Below are positions 35,116 through 44,095 of a stretch of 64,000 bases of DNA, piece after piece. The notes under the pieces were generated by a model that did no database searches, was not told the origin of the DNA, and was given only the letters and a program-made list of their open reading frames with translations. The first letter of the stretch is position 1. Each line of letters starts with the position of its first letter. The stretch comes from an uncultured Blautia sp. GTDB lineage: Bacteria > Bacillota > Clostridia > Lachnospirales > Lachnospiraceae. The stretch is taken from the NCBI GenBank assembly GCA_902476765.1, contig CABSEJ010000001.1:10790-74789 (forward strand), given 5' to 3'. Made by a program: the position numbers and the translations under genes.

Positions 35116-37011
35116 TCACCTCTTCTCTTCTTTTTGTTTCCTGTATTCTTCCAAAGATGTTTTTGGGTGCTCAGATGTGTCAATGCTGTATGGTTTACAG
35201 GATACTTTTAATTTAAAGGCCCAATCCTGGTCCCCGGGATATTCCGGCAGAGGAATCATGCCGACAGAATTCACCCTCACTTCTATCTTTTCTCCCCATT
35301 TCCCGCAGCAGGGGTCAAACCATTGAAATTCATATTTTTCATAAGGTCTTAAAGCTCGTACTGCTGTCCTGGGGCAGTCTTTTTCTACATATCCCAGAAT
35401 GAGGTCTCTTTTTGGGGTGGCTGAGGCAAAGGCCCAGCCTCTGTACCCATAAGGCTCCCCTGCCTTATTGGGAGTCACTAAGTCTGCGTCAGGTATCAGC
35501 TCCTGGTATCTGCTGCCTTCTGACAACAGAAAATCTCTTACATATCTCACCTGGTAACTGACAGGAAATGTCATGGTATCCCATATATTGTAAACATTTC
35601 CGTCTTCCACGTTAGCTCCCCAGCAGCCTTCAAATCCGGCCAGGACTCCTCCGTAAGCCCCGCTTAATACGCTGCCGTAATATCCGGAGCGGCAGTTTAA
35701 ATGGTCTTCCTGGCTTTCTGCCGTAAGAGTCCCCAGCTCTGTAACGGTATTTCCATTTTCATCGATTTTCATAGCGGATTCAGGATACCCGGAATAGTAA
35801 GGTTCTCCGTTAATGGCCGGACAGGGCGGACTGGTATGATAAATATCCGTTAGATACCAATAATTCTCATGCTCTCTCCAGTTCCCGATTTGGTGAAAAC
35901 TGAGCCAATGCTGCTCCTCTGGTCCTCCATAATTGATATGGGTGCTGGGAGAGGGATTTGTTCCCATCAGCGTGCCAAAAGGCGGCTTTCCATAGGTATC
36001 TATAAACAGGTTAATGGGTTCGTTAAACTCACGGCTGTCTATGGTATTCATCTTAATATCAAAGTGAATAGGACTGAAAATACAGTTATTGGTCTGATAA
36101 CGGGCAAAAATATATTGAATATAACGGGTGTATACCATAGGCCAATCATAATAATATTTCCATGTTTTTGAGCAATCCCTGCGGAGGGTTTCTATAAACA
36201 CGGTTATGCCCTGTTTATTCAGCCAGTCAATTTTCTTATCCAGCACCTTAAAATATTCCGGATTTATCCTGTCATAATCCGGCACGATATGTTCATAGCC
36301 TGCAATCTTTCCCGGGAAAAAGAAAGGTCTTCCCCCCTCGTTGTGCATAGCCTTACAGGATGCCATATGGTTCCTGGCCCCCTGTCTGGAGGAACCGTCT
36401 GCAGTCCAGGCGTTTCTCAAGGTGGTCTCATGGCCGTCATCCAACATAATCCACGGGTCTTCTCCGTCATCTGCCCATGTAGGGAAGGCGGCAATCATAC
36501 CAACCGTATTAAATCCCTGGCGAATCCTCTGTCTGGCCATATCTTTCATACTCATACCGCTTCCTATAGGCCTCTCCTCTTCGCTGTCCTCCCAGGGATA
36601 GCGATAGCTGGCCAGCCCCCACCAGGTATCCCCTACCATGACAAAAGGAGTTCCGTCTCCATATTCCAGGGCATGGCCATTTTCACTGGCTCTCACAATA
36701 CCTCTGCGTGTCTGTATTTCCTGTTTCTCTTCTTCTGTCCAGGGAATCCCCACAAATGCTCCTGTGATTCCTGTAAGCCCCTTATCCTGTACATTGGAAT
36801 GTATGGAATAGGTCCATAATCCCGGTGCTGTTGCTGTAACCCGAATTCTAAATACATTATCCCCATCCCAAAAACCAAAACATTTTTTGTCAAATCCCGG
36901 TCCTTTCAAATGCGCCCATACACAGACCTCTGTGTAGTAATTCTCATATTTATTTTCTGCGTATAACGTTATCTCGAAGGTTTCCCATAAGTGAATCACC
37001 CTATTCTCCAT
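35116..37011 (-). CDS. DUF5060/DUF4038 glycoside hydrolase (GH140-like)
   Basis: 631 residues, no signal peptide. An N-terminal DUF5060 beta-sandwich (LWETFEITLYAENKYENYY) is followed by a DUF4038 TIM barrel (GTPFVMVGDTWWGLASYRYPW, VFIETLRRDCSKTWKYYYDW, FEGCWGANVEDGNVYNIW) and a C-terminal collagen-binding-like beta domain (YEFQWFDPCCGKWGEKIEV). Related DUF4038 enzymes include the GH140 apiosidase. It is predicted to cleave the imported glycoside inside the cell. It lies 4 bp before the dhaK start and 13 bp after a TIM-barrel isomerase gene. The substrate is unproven. Confidence 0.83.
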   Translation of the reverse strand: MENRVIHLWETFEITLYAENKYENYYTEVCVWAHLKGPGFDKKCFGFWDGDNVFRIRVTATAPGLWTYSIHSNVQDKGLTGITGAFVGIPWTEEEKQEIQTRRGIVRASENGHALEYGDGTPFVMVGDTWWGLASYRYPWEDSEEERPIGSGMSMKDMARQRIRQGFNTVGMIAAFPTWADDGEDPWIMLDDGHETTLRNAWTADGSSRQGARNHMASCKAMHNEGGRPFFFPGKIAGYEHIVPDYDRINPEYFKVLDKKIDWLNKQGITVFIETLRRDCSKTWKYYYDWPMVYTRYIQYIFARYQTNNCIFSPIHFDIKMNTIDSREFNEPINLFIDTYGKPPFGTLMGTNPSPSTHINYGGPEEQHWLSFHQIGNWREHENYWYLTDIYHTSPPCPAINGEPYYSGYPESAMKIDENGNTVTELGTLTAESQEDHLNCRSGYYGSVLSGAYGGVLAGFEGCWGANVEDGNVYNIWDTMTFPVSYQVRYVRDFLLSEGSRYQELIPDADLVTPNKAGEPYGYRGWAFASATPKRDLILGYVEKDCPRTAVRALRPYEKYEFQWFDPCCGKWGEKIEVRVNSVGMIPLPEYPGDQDWAFKLKVSCKPYSIDTSEHPKTSLEEYRKQKEEKR

Positions 37012-37024
37012 AATCCTTCTCCTG

Positions 37025-37891
37025 TTATCCCCAAATCATTTCTGCTTCTTGGCATGCTTCCCTATAGTACCAGTCTTCCTTTTTTCTGCTTATTATCTCC
37101 AGTGAGCAAATATCCACCTGTGTCAGCATTCCCTGCTTCTCCAGCTTACGGTAAAAACTGCCTATGGATTCCACAGTAAACTCACCGCCTTCCTGGGAAA
37201 AACAGGGATGCTTGTCTCCGTAAAGAGGATTATTTTTATCCTTCATCACACAGTTTGCCAGATGAACATGATGTATCCATGGCTGCAGTAAGTGAAAACT
37301 CTTCTCTATATCCTCCTGCATCTGCCTGAAATGGCTGGTATCGAAGGTAAGTCCTACGTTATGAAATTGGCTGTCATAAAAAATTTTCCAAACCAAATGA
37401 GTATTTCCCACAGCAAGACAGGGTTCTGTTTTTGAGGGAAAGGGCTCCACTGAAATTTCCAGCTTCATCCCTTCAGCACAGCAGTCTAATTCTTCCAAAG
37501 ATTTTCTGGTCTGCTCTGCAATCTGCTCTTCACAGCCGGGCCTTTTCCAGTCCGGCCCGCTTCCTATCACTATTTTCCCGCACCCCATACAGGCGGCATA
37601 TTCTATATGCCTTTTGCATGCATCTACACTTTCTTTCCTGACCCTCTCGTCCCTGGCCGAAATATCCACGGCATCTCTTTTTATCGGTAAGCCTCCCAGA
37701 TACACTGCCTCTAGCCCAGTGTTCTCCAGAATTCCCCGAATCCTGTTTCGCTCTTCTTGAGTACCTTCAAAATAAAGCTCCACACATTGGAAAAATTTCT
37801 GGTCATGCAGTCTCTCTATAAGCCGTTCCAGCAAAGTACAGTCCTGTATAGCCTGAGGATAAATGGGCGTAAGACATAGTCCAAGCTTCAT
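37025..37891 (-). CDS. Sugar phosphate isomerase/epimerase-like TIM barrel protein
   Basis: 288 residues of the AP-endonuclease-2/xylose-isomerase-like superfamily (COG1082). Metal-binding residues are expected in LEISVEPFPSKTEP (Glu), FDTSHFRQM (Asp, His), HVHLANCVMKDK (His) and CSLEII (Glu). It could isomerise or epimerise the sugar freed by the glycosidase. Start 37891 fits MKLGLCLTPIY. It lies 32 bp after the RraA-family gene. COG1082 members are diverse, so the reaction is open. Confidence 0.83.
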   Translation of the reverse strand: MKLGLCLTPIYPQAIQDCTLLERLIERLHDQKFFQCVELYFEGTQEERNRIRGILENTGLEAVYLGGLPIKRDAVDISARDERVRKESVDACKRHIEYAACMGCGKIVIGSGPDWKRPGCEEQIAEQTRKSLEELDCCAEGMKLEISVEPFPSKTEPCLAVGNTHLVWKIFYDSQFHNVGLTFDTSHFRQMQEDIEKSFHLLQPWIHHVHLANCVMKDKNNPLYGDKHPCFSQEGGEFTVESIGSFYRKLEKQGMLTQVDICSLEIISRKKEDWYYREACQEAEMIWG

Positions 37892-37923
37892 AAGTCTTAT
37901 CTCCTAACCTGCCTCTTCCTGCA

Positions 37924-38628
37924 TTATTCCATTCTTTTCAGCGTATCGTCATGTTCAAATCCCAGATTATCATAGTGTTCCGTGCGGGCCTGAATATCGT
38001 CCTCCAGCTGCATTTTTGCAAACATGATAACTTCCTCAGCCCGTTCTCTTGGGATAACTAAAACACCGTCGTCGTCTGCGCAGACAATATCCCCGGGCTT
38101 TACCGTTACTCCTGCGCAGTGAACCGGAATATTCAAGGCTCCCGGCTCCACTCTTCCATAGGCATGTGTAAAGGTTCTTTTCGTACAGAAAACAGGAGCG
38201 TTTTCCAGATTTGCCTCATAGGAATCACGGCAGCCTCCGTCCAGCACCGTTCCTTCTATGCCACGCTCCATCATGGTCATTGCAATTTCAGAGCCCCAAA
38301 GTCCTCCTCTTACACCTTCCATGTCTACTACAATAACCGTATCCTTGGCCCGTTCCGGAGTAATCTCGCCTACAAAGCTATAAATTTTGTCACACTCTTT
38401 TCCTAATTCTTCTCTCCACTCATCCACGGTCTTACATTCCTTTACCGCATCTGATTTAGGGAGTAATTTAATGGTATAAGCAAAGCCTTTAAATTCTATG
38501 CCCGGCCTGAGAGGGCGCATAGATTCATTCATGGTTCCTTTGTCCACTAACCCGATAGCATCCATGCCATCTGATAAATCTGCACACCTGTATTTTCTAA
38601 TCTCTTTTATCAATTCTGCATCTGTCAT
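37924..38628 (-). CDS. RraA family protein (aldolase/decarboxylase type)
   Basis: 234 residues. Start 38628 follows GGAGGAAG. The RraA-like fold is shown by CADLSDGMDAIG, VVDMEGVRGGLWGSEIA, GIEGTVLDGGCRDSYE, TFTHAYGRVEPGALNIPVHC and GDIVCADDDGVLVIPRERAEE. The Gly-Gly-x-x-R-D-like stretch (DGGCRDS) and Asp in ADDDG match metal-dependent 4-hydroxy-4-methyl-2-oxoglutarate aldolases/oxaloacetate decarboxylases rather than RNase E regulators. In a sugar operon it likely cleaves or decarboxylates a keto-acid intermediate. Confidence 0.87.
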   Translation of the reverse strand: MTDAELIKEIRKYRCADLSDGMDAIGLVDKGTMNESMRPLRPGIEFKGFAYTIKLLPKSDAVKECKTVDEWREELGKECDKIYSFVGEITPERAKDTVIVVDMEGVRGGLWGSEIAMTMMERGIEGTVLDGGCRDSYEANLENAPVFCTKRTFTHAYGRVEPGALNIPVHCAGVTVKPGDIVCADDDGVLVIPRERAEEVIMFAKMQLEDDIQARTEHYDNLGFEHDDTLKRME

Positions 38629-38666
38629 CTTTTTTCTTCCTCCATTTTTCACTATTTAAACTTTAT

Positions 38667-39545
38667 TTAATATAAACTGTCTCTTTCCATTACCTTTCGC
38701 ATTACAGCGGTAATAATCATAGCAAGTACAAACAATACAACTGCCACTACGTTTCCGTATCCTAAGTTAAAGTTCTGGAATGCATTTACAAACAGATGCA
38801 TGGGCAGCACTTCTGTAGAATGATTTGGTCCGCCGGATGTCATAACATAAATCAAATCAAAGGAACGCAGCGCTCCGATGGTCTGTAAAATAATGACCAT
38901 TTTGGTAATATCCCATGACATGGGAATAACCATTGTTTTTATCATTTTCCATCCTGTAGCTCCGTCCAGTCTTGCACTTTCAATAACCTCAGAAGGAATA
39001 TTCATAAACCCTGAATTAAAAAGTATAACCTGTACTCCCAATCCGCACCAAATCTGTGCAAAAATTACTGCATACAGAGCCAGCTTAGGGTCTGCTATGG
39101 GGGATATATAATACTCACCCAGTCCCATGGCCTCCATTAAGGGCTTCAGCACCCCCATACTGGGACTATAGATATAGCTCCATATAAATCCACTGGCAAC
39201 AGACGGGAGAACGTTTGGTATAAACAGCAGGATTTTATAAACCCTGTATCCCTTGGGCTGCAAATAAACCAAATATCCGTAGAAGAATCCCAAAATCACC
39301 TGAAAAACAGTGGTGACAATGATGAAGATTATGGAAATCTTCATGGACTTCCAAAACAGGGTTGACTCAAACACACTGATGTAGTTTTCTAATCCTGCAA
39401 AATGGCTGCTGTGAAGAGTATCGGATTTTAACATACTCATCCAAATAGCAGATATAATGGGGTATATTACCCAAATCAAATACACAATCAGGGCCGGCAA
39501 GACGAATAATATAATGGTAAGCTTGGCTTTCTTCGTAATTTTCAT
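38667..39545 (-). CDS. Sugar ABC transporter permease, MalF type
   Basis: 292 residues with six membrane spans (first LTIILFVLPALIVYLIWVIY). The EAA loop IESARLDGATGWKMIKTM contacts the ATPase, and IYVMTSGGPNHSTEVLPMH is typical of the MalF/UgpA side. Start 39545 follows GGGGGAAAG; the earlier ATG at 39584 overlaps the previous gene. It follows the MalG-type gene, an inverted order compared with most maltose-type loci. No ATPase gene is nearby. Confidence 0.94.
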   Translation of the reverse strand: MKITKKAKLTIILFVLPALIVYLIWVIYPIISAIWMSMLKSDTLHSSHFAGLENYISVFESTLFWKSMKISIIFIIVTTVFQVILGFFYGYLVYLQPKGYRVYKILLFIPNVLPSVASGFIWSYIYSPSMGVLKPLMEAMGLGEYYISPIADPKLALYAVIFAQIWCGLGVQVILFNSGFMNIPSEVIESARLDGATGWKMIKTMVIPMSWDITKMVIILQTIGALRSFDLIYVMTSGGPNHSTEVLPMHLFVNAFQNFNLGYGNVVAVVLFVLAMIITAVMRKVMERDSLY

Positions 39546-39561
39546 TTTGCTTTCCCCCGTT

Positions 39562-40440
39562 CTATCCTTTAATTGCACCGGCAATCATACCTTTTTCTAT
39601 TTTTTCCTGCGCAAAGGCATAGAACAAAACAGCAGGTATAATTGAAATCATAATTCCTGCAGCCAGCTGGGTATACTCGGAATTATATTCTGTGATAAAT
39701 CCCATCAAGCCGTTAGGCAGTGTCTTTTTGGAGGGGTCGCTGATTAACAGCATGGAAATCAGCAATTCGTTCCAGGAAGCCAGCACGGTCAATATGGAAA
39801 TCGTCACAATACCGTCTTTGGAAAGGGGGACAATAATCTTGAAAAATATATTGGCCGTAGAACAGCCGTCAATAATCGCACACTCTTCCAGTTCTCTGGG
39901 TAATGCAGACATAAAACCTTCCAGAATAAAAATAGAAATAGGAATTCTGAAGGCTCCGTATACTAAACCCAGGACTTCCAGATTGTTATTTAAATTCATA
40001 TCTCCCACCATGGTATAAATGGGAATCACCGTAGAATGAATAGGAATCATCATACCTGCGATAAAAAACATATACAGCAGCTTTTTACCCTTAAAGCGGA
40101 ACCGAGATATAACAAAGCTGACAGGCGTTGACAAAATTACCGTCAATATAATGGCCACAGCCGTAGCCCTAATACTATTTAACATATACAGCGGAATCTC
40201 AGACCCGGTCCAGGCTATTGCATAATTGGAAAATTCCCAAACCTCAGGTAAGCCCCAGGTATTCTTAGCAAGTTCCATGCGAGATTTTAAGGATGTAAAA
40301 AATAACCACATGAGAGGTAAAACAACAAGAATTGCCGCAATTGTAAGAGCCAGGTATACTAAAAATTTTGTCTTTTTATTTTTTATTACTGTTGCGCTTC
40401 CCTGTTCAACATTATTTTTCCGTTTCTTTTTTCCAAACAT
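39562..40440 (-). CDS. Sugar ABC transporter permease, MalG type
   Basis: 292 residues with six membrane spans (FLVYLALTIAAILVVLPLMW at the start). EAA loop ELEECAIIDGCSTANIFFKI; the C-terminus QEKIEKGMIAGAIKG is the MalG signature end. Located 79 bp after the binding-protein gene, separated by a strong hairpin (40461-40492) which may lower permease expression relative to the binding protein. Confidence 0.94.
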   Translation of the reverse strand: MFGKKKRKNNVEQGSATVIKNKKTKFLVYLALTIAAILVVLPLMWLFFTSLKSRMELAKNTWGLPEVWEFSNYAIAWTGSEIPLYMLNSIRATAVAIILTVILSTPVSFVISRFRFKGKKLLYMFFIAGMMIPIHSTVIPIYTMVGDMNLNNNLEVLGLVYGAFRIPISIFILEGFMSALPRELEECAIIDGCSTANIFFKIIVPLSKDGIVTISILTVLASWNELLISMLLISDPSKKTLPNGLMGFITEYNSEYTQLAAGIMISIIPAVLFYAFAQEKIEKGMIAGAIKG

Positions 40441-40460
40441 TTTTACAACCCTTCTTAAAT

Positions 40461-40492
40461 AAGCGGAGCCTGGGTGTCCCGCAGCCCCGCTT
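40461..40492 (-). terminator. Attenuating hairpin between binding-protein and permease genes
   Basis: AAGCGGAGC (40461-40469) pairs with GCCCCGCTT (40484-40492) with one mismatch, and GGG/CCC pair inside. On the minus strand the exit side is TTATTTAAG, not a full U-run, so partial termination or mRNA processing is more likely than a full stop. Confidence 0.55.
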
Positions 40493-40519
40493 TTCGTACT
40501 GTGTTTTCTCTATGGTGTT

Positions 40520-41878
40520 TTAATTTAATGAGGCTGCATAATCTTCTGCCGCTTTCTGTACCTCGTCTATAGCCTGCTGCACATCCAGCTCTCCGGTTAT
40601 GATTCCGGGAAAAGCAGTCTGCTTGATGGCCAGGTCCACAGCCGGAGGAGCAATACCGTCCATGGAAGGAATATAGCTTTCAGCAGAATGGAAAGCCTCA
40701 ATCATCTTATTCATGATATCTGAGCAGGTATCTTTATCATACTCTGCCACACCCGGATATACCTGTCCGCCTTCTTCCATAAGGGGAACACCAAAGTCAG
40801 GAGAGCAAATGGCTTTAGCCAGCTCGATACATAACTTCTCTTTCTCCTCATCATTTCCTTCTTTTACCATAATTCCAATGAAACATCCGCCTACTCTTGT
40901 ATTGGGGTTTCCGTCGGGACAGTCTGTCATAGCCGGCCAATCCAGGCGGTCAAGCTTTTCAAGAAATTCTGCTCCGCCGGCACTTTCAAAGTTACCGCAT
41001 TTCCAGGCGCCCTCATAATACATAGCCGCTTCCTCATTGGCAAACATCTGGTCCGCTTCCGTTGCACTCATCCCCATAACTCCGTTAGGAAATGCGCCTG
41101 CATCTACCATCTCCTTAAACTTCTCTACTGCTACCGGGAAACCGGTGGACTCATCGTTCCATTTTGTCAAATCATCCCCATAACATAGACTCTTAAAGTT
41201 ATCTAATCCCGTACATCTCACTAAAATGGCAGAGGCCATCCACGCAAACCTGCTTTCCTTACCTCCTGTAACAATAGGAGTAATTCCCGCTTCTTTAATC
41301 TGCGGAATCAGCGCCATAAATTCATCCCAGGTTTCCGGAGCCTTCCATCCGTGTTCATCAAACATTTCTTTATTGTAGTAAAGGCCGTCAATACTGGCCT
41401 CAAGGGGCGCTAACAGTATTTTTCCGTCTTCCTCAGTCAGGGCCTCAATTACCGGGTCAGCAAACCATTCATGCCAGTCAGGGTCTTCCTCCATAATCTC
41501 TGACCACTCAAGAATCAATCCATCCTTGGCAAATTCACGGGCATAGCTCTGAGGGCACCAGGATACATCCGGCATATCTCCCGATGCAGCCTGCACTGTC
41601 AGTTTTGTACGCAAATCAGCTGTAGAAAGAGCGTCATGTTCAATCTCCACATTGGGATGTTCTTCCTCAAATTCGGCAATTAAATCTTCTATATTGTCCT
41701 GGGCTACCGAGCCCTGGGTCCATGTAGTAGATAATTTAATCTGAATTTTTTCGGAGGACTTTTCTCCTCCCCCTTCTTCTCCTGAAGAAGCGCTGCTGCA
41801 TCCGGCTAATACGGAAGATACTGCCAGAACTCCAGCCACTGCAGTAACTCCTATTTTTCTAAGTATTCTTCTCTTCAT
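40520..41878 (-). CDS. ABC transporter sugar-binding lipoprotein
   Basis: 452 residues, SBP family 1. Signal peptide KRRILRKIGVTAVAGVLAV ends in the lipobox LAGC, followed by a Ser/Gly/Glu linker. Fold motifs: IEDLIAEFEEEHPNVEIEHD, GLYYNKEMFDEHGWKAPETW, MYYEGAWKCGNF. The ATG directly follows the TAG stop of the preceding PPC-domain gene, with AAGGAG inside that gene's end, so translation is coupled. It brings the substrate of the 19-gene operon to the permeases; the ligand is probably an oligosaccharide or plant glycoside (inferred). Confidence 0.94.
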   Translation of the reverse strand: MKRRILRKIGVTAVAGVLAVSSVLAGCSSASSGEEGGGEKSSEKIQIKLSTTWTQGSVAQDNIEDLIAEFEEEHPNVEIEHDALSTADLRTKLTVQAASGDMPDVSWCPQSYAREFAKDGLILEWSEIMEEDPDWHEWFADPVIEALTEEDGKILLAPLEASIDGLYYNKEMFDEHGWKAPETWDEFMALIPQIKEAGITPIVTGGKESRFAWMASAILVRCTGLDNFKSLCYGDDLTKWNDESTGFPVAVEKFKEMVDAGAFPNGVMGMSATEADQMFANEEAAMYYEGAWKCGNFESAGGAEFLEKLDRLDWPAMTDCPDGNPNTRVGGCFIGIMVKEGNDEEKEKLCIELAKAICSPDFGVPLMEEGGQVYPGVAEYDKDTCSDIMNKMIEAFHSAESYIPSMDGIAPPAVDLAIKQTAFPGIITGELDVQQAIDEVQKAAEDYAASLN

Positions 41879-42316
41879 CTAATTCATCTCCTTCTCAACA
41901 ATCATCCCTATGTTGTCTTCATTTTTTTCTCTGCACAGTGAAACACCTTTTAATTCTACCAAAGAGATTTCTCCTAAATAGAGAACCTTACTGCCCGGTT
42001 CCAGATGGCCTGTATAACACTGTTCCACGTCTGATACCACCATATGGAAATGAGCCTTTCCGTCTAATACCATCCCCTGCAGTGACGCCAGCTCCATTGG
42101 TTTTTCCAGAGTTACAAATTCATCTTCCGGCTCTCTTCCCGTACCCACTACACGATGCAGCACTACCTTTTGCATGGAGCCGATTGCGCTTGTCAGAAGT
42201 GCGTTTTTTATTCCGCTCTTTTTCAATTCTTCTTCTATTGTTTCCAGCAATAAATCATCTCTTTTCAGATTCAGGATGATTACTCTCCCCAATTCATACC
42301 CCATGTACTTTTTCAT
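41879..42316 (-). CDS. PPC (DUF296) domain protein
   Basis: 145 residues. Start 42316 follows AAAGGAGAAGG; an upstream in-frame ATG (42379) lies in the terminator/promoter region. The PPC/DUF296 fold is shown by ALLTSAIGSMQKVVLHRVVG, SLQGMVLDGKAHFHMVVSD and GHLEPGSKVLYLGEISLVEL. The HFH and GHL His residues resemble the metal-binding His of bacterial PPC proteins. No AT-hook is present. It is the first gene of the 19-gene operon and could be a small enzyme or regulator; function unknown. Confidence 0.85.
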   Translation of the reverse strand: MKKYMGYELGRVIILNLKRDDLLLETIEEELKKSGIKNALLTSAIGSMQKVVLHRVVGTGREPEDEFVTLEKPMELASLQGMVLDGKAHFHMVVSDVEQCYTGHLEPGSKVLYLGEISLVELKGVSLCREKNEDNIGMIVEKEMN

Positions 42317-42369
42317 GTACCTTCTCCTTTCTTTAAAAAATTTGTTGAATGTTCGAACTTCATGTGATA

Positions 42370-42459
42370 AGTATAGCAAAACAACAGGGCCGCTTAAAGC
42401 AACCCTGTTGTTATTTTGTACATTATTTTCATTAAAATACCATTGTTTTTGTACATTAT
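42370..42459 (-). promoter_or_regulatory. Probable activator-dependent promoter of the 19-gene operon
   Basis: On the minus strand, -10 TATACT (42370-42375) is preceded at 17 bp by a poor -35 (TTTAAG, 42393-42398). Upstream are two identical 13-bp direct repeats ATAATGTACAAAA (plus-strand positions 42414-42426 and 42447-42459), 33 bp apart, three helix turns. This fits binding of the AraC-type response regulator encoded just upstream. Confidence 0.5.
42380..42412 (-). terminator. Rho-independent terminator of the YesM/YesN-type genes
   Basis: Perfect 10-bp stem AACAACAGGG/CCCTGTTGTT (42380-42389 with 42403-42412), 13-nt loop, then TTTTGC on the minus strand. It lies between the response-regulator stop and the start of the 19-gene operon and overlaps the predicted -35 of the latter. 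Confidence 0.75.
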
Positions 42460-42505
42460 TTTTATCTTCTTAGAATTTTCTTGTAATATTTTTATAATTC
42501 ATGAA

Positions 42506-44095
42506 TTATTTTCGTTCCATATACTCTTTGGGTGTATACCCGGTATACTTTTTAAACACCTTTGCAAAGTATCCTGCATTTTCATAACCCAGACGAAAAG
42601 CTACCTCATATACTTTAAGCCTCTGTTTCCTGAGCAGCTGCTGTGCCTCTGTAATTTTTACTTTATTGATATAATTTGCCACCCCCATAGGCTCATATTT
42701 AGAAAAAACACTGCTCAAATACCCCGGACTTATAAATAATGCATGGGCCAACTCCTCTAAGCTGATGGTATCATACACATGGTCCAAAATATATTTCTTC
42801 GCTTCTCTCACAATTCTTTTTTGTTCACTGTCACCCTCCCCGGCAAAAAAGCCTTTTACCGATTCCATATAGTTTGTAAACACCTCTATAATTTCCGCAA
42901 TTGTATCAGAGTAATATAACTTTTTTATATACACGTCCAAATCATTGCTCTGATAACTGTCCTGCCAGCTTAATTTTAAAAATTCATCCAGCAGGCACAT
43001 AAATCTTATACAGTAAAAGGCTGCACTGTCTAATTTCATCCTGTTTTCTTTTATCTCGCTTATGAATTCCCTGGCTGCCTGCTCCAGTTCCTCTAAGTTT
43101 AAAGTCTCGCAAATACTGCTGAGCTTTTTAGCGCTGAAGGATTTCTGAAACTCTCTGTGACCGAGAGCGGAGTGGCCGGTTAAAGCTTTATCATAAAATT
43201 TCACCTTTCCATAGCCCTCAACCGCCAAAAAATCCTGTATTGTTTTGGCCTGTAAATATGCAGATTTAAAGTTTTCATAGCCTGACACACTGCCGCTGAT
43301 TCCTATAGATGCCTGAATATTACTGTACTGCATGAGCATATCAATGACAGCCTCAGACATAAAATTCAGATTCTTGTTCTCCTTATCTTCCTCCTCTTCT
43401 GCAAGAAAGATTAAAAAGCTTCCCTTTTCCCATTCAATACAATAGGATTCAAAAAATTCTCTGCTGATATCCTCTATCAATTTGCGGATAGTTTCTAAAT
43501 AAATTTTTTTCTCCCTTTCTTCCCTTGCTCCGATGAGATGGTGTACATTAGACACTATATATACAATGCGTATCCGCTTATCTTTACCTCCAAACTCCCA
43601 GCAATTCTCCTCAGGAAGCAAAGCTTCCCCTATCAGGGCCTTTTTCAGAAATGCCTTTCTCAATTCTTCTGTTTCCCATACAGATAGCTCTTTTTTCTTG
43701 TCTGTCTTTACAACATTCTTTTCCAAATCTTTCTTAATGTTTCCCAGCATATCATGGAGCATTTCACTGTTTAGCTTCAGTTTTAAAAGATAATCCTTAG
43801 CTCCTAATTGCATGGCTTTTTTTACTAATTCAAATTGGTCGTAGCTGCTTAAAAAGACAAAAAAAGGATTTAAATTGCTTTCCCTGACCTTCTGCATCAT
43901 TTCGATTCCGTCCATCTCCGGCATGATAATATCTGTAATTACCAAATCCGGCTTTGTCTTTAAAATCAGCGCTAAGCCTTCCGTGCCGCTGGATGCGTCC
44001 CCTTCTATTTCAAATCCTTCCTCTTCCCAATTAAGCATGGAGCGGAGGCCTAGCTTTACCAATGTTTCATCATCAACAAAAACTACCTTGAACAT
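42506..44095 (-). CDS. Response regulator with AraC-type output (YesN-like)
   Basis: 529 residues. Receiver domain at 1-120 with VFVDDE, phospho-acceptor Asp in LVITDIIMPEMDG and LLKLK in place of the usual LLKP. The middle region is a linker/dimerisation domain. The C-terminal AraC HTH covers the last 100 residues (ISLEELAHALFISPGYLSSV, EVAFRLGYENAGYFAKVFKK, YTGYTPKEY). Its start overlaps the kinase gene by 23 bp. Such pairs activate ABC sugar importer operons; the adjacent 19-gene operon is the obvious target. Confidence 0.94.
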   Translation of the reverse strand: MFKVVFVDDETLVKLGLRSMLNWEEEGFEIEGDASSGTEGLALILKTKPDLVITDIIMPEMDGIEMMQKVRESNLNPFFVFLSSYDQFELVKKAMQLGAKDYLLKLKLNSEMLHDMLGNIKKDLEKNVVKTDKKKELSVWETEELRKAFLKKALIGEALLPEENCWEFGGKDKRIRIVYIVSNVHHLIGAREEREKKIYLETIRKLIEDISREFFESYCIEWEKGSFLIFLAEEEEDKENKNLNFMSEAVIDMLMQYSNIQASIGISGSVSGYENFKSAYLQAKTIQDFLAVEGYGKVKFYDKALTGHSALGHREFQKSFSAKKLSSICETLNLEELEQAAREFISEIKENRMKLDSAAFYCIRFMCLLDEFLKLSWQDSYQSNDLDVYIKKLYYSDTIAEIIEVFTNYMESVKGFFAGEGDSEQKRIVREAKKYILDHVYDTISLEELAHALFISPGYLSSVFSKYEPMGVANYINKVKITEAQQLLRKQRLKVYEVAFRLGYENAGYFAKVFKKYTGYTPKEYMERK

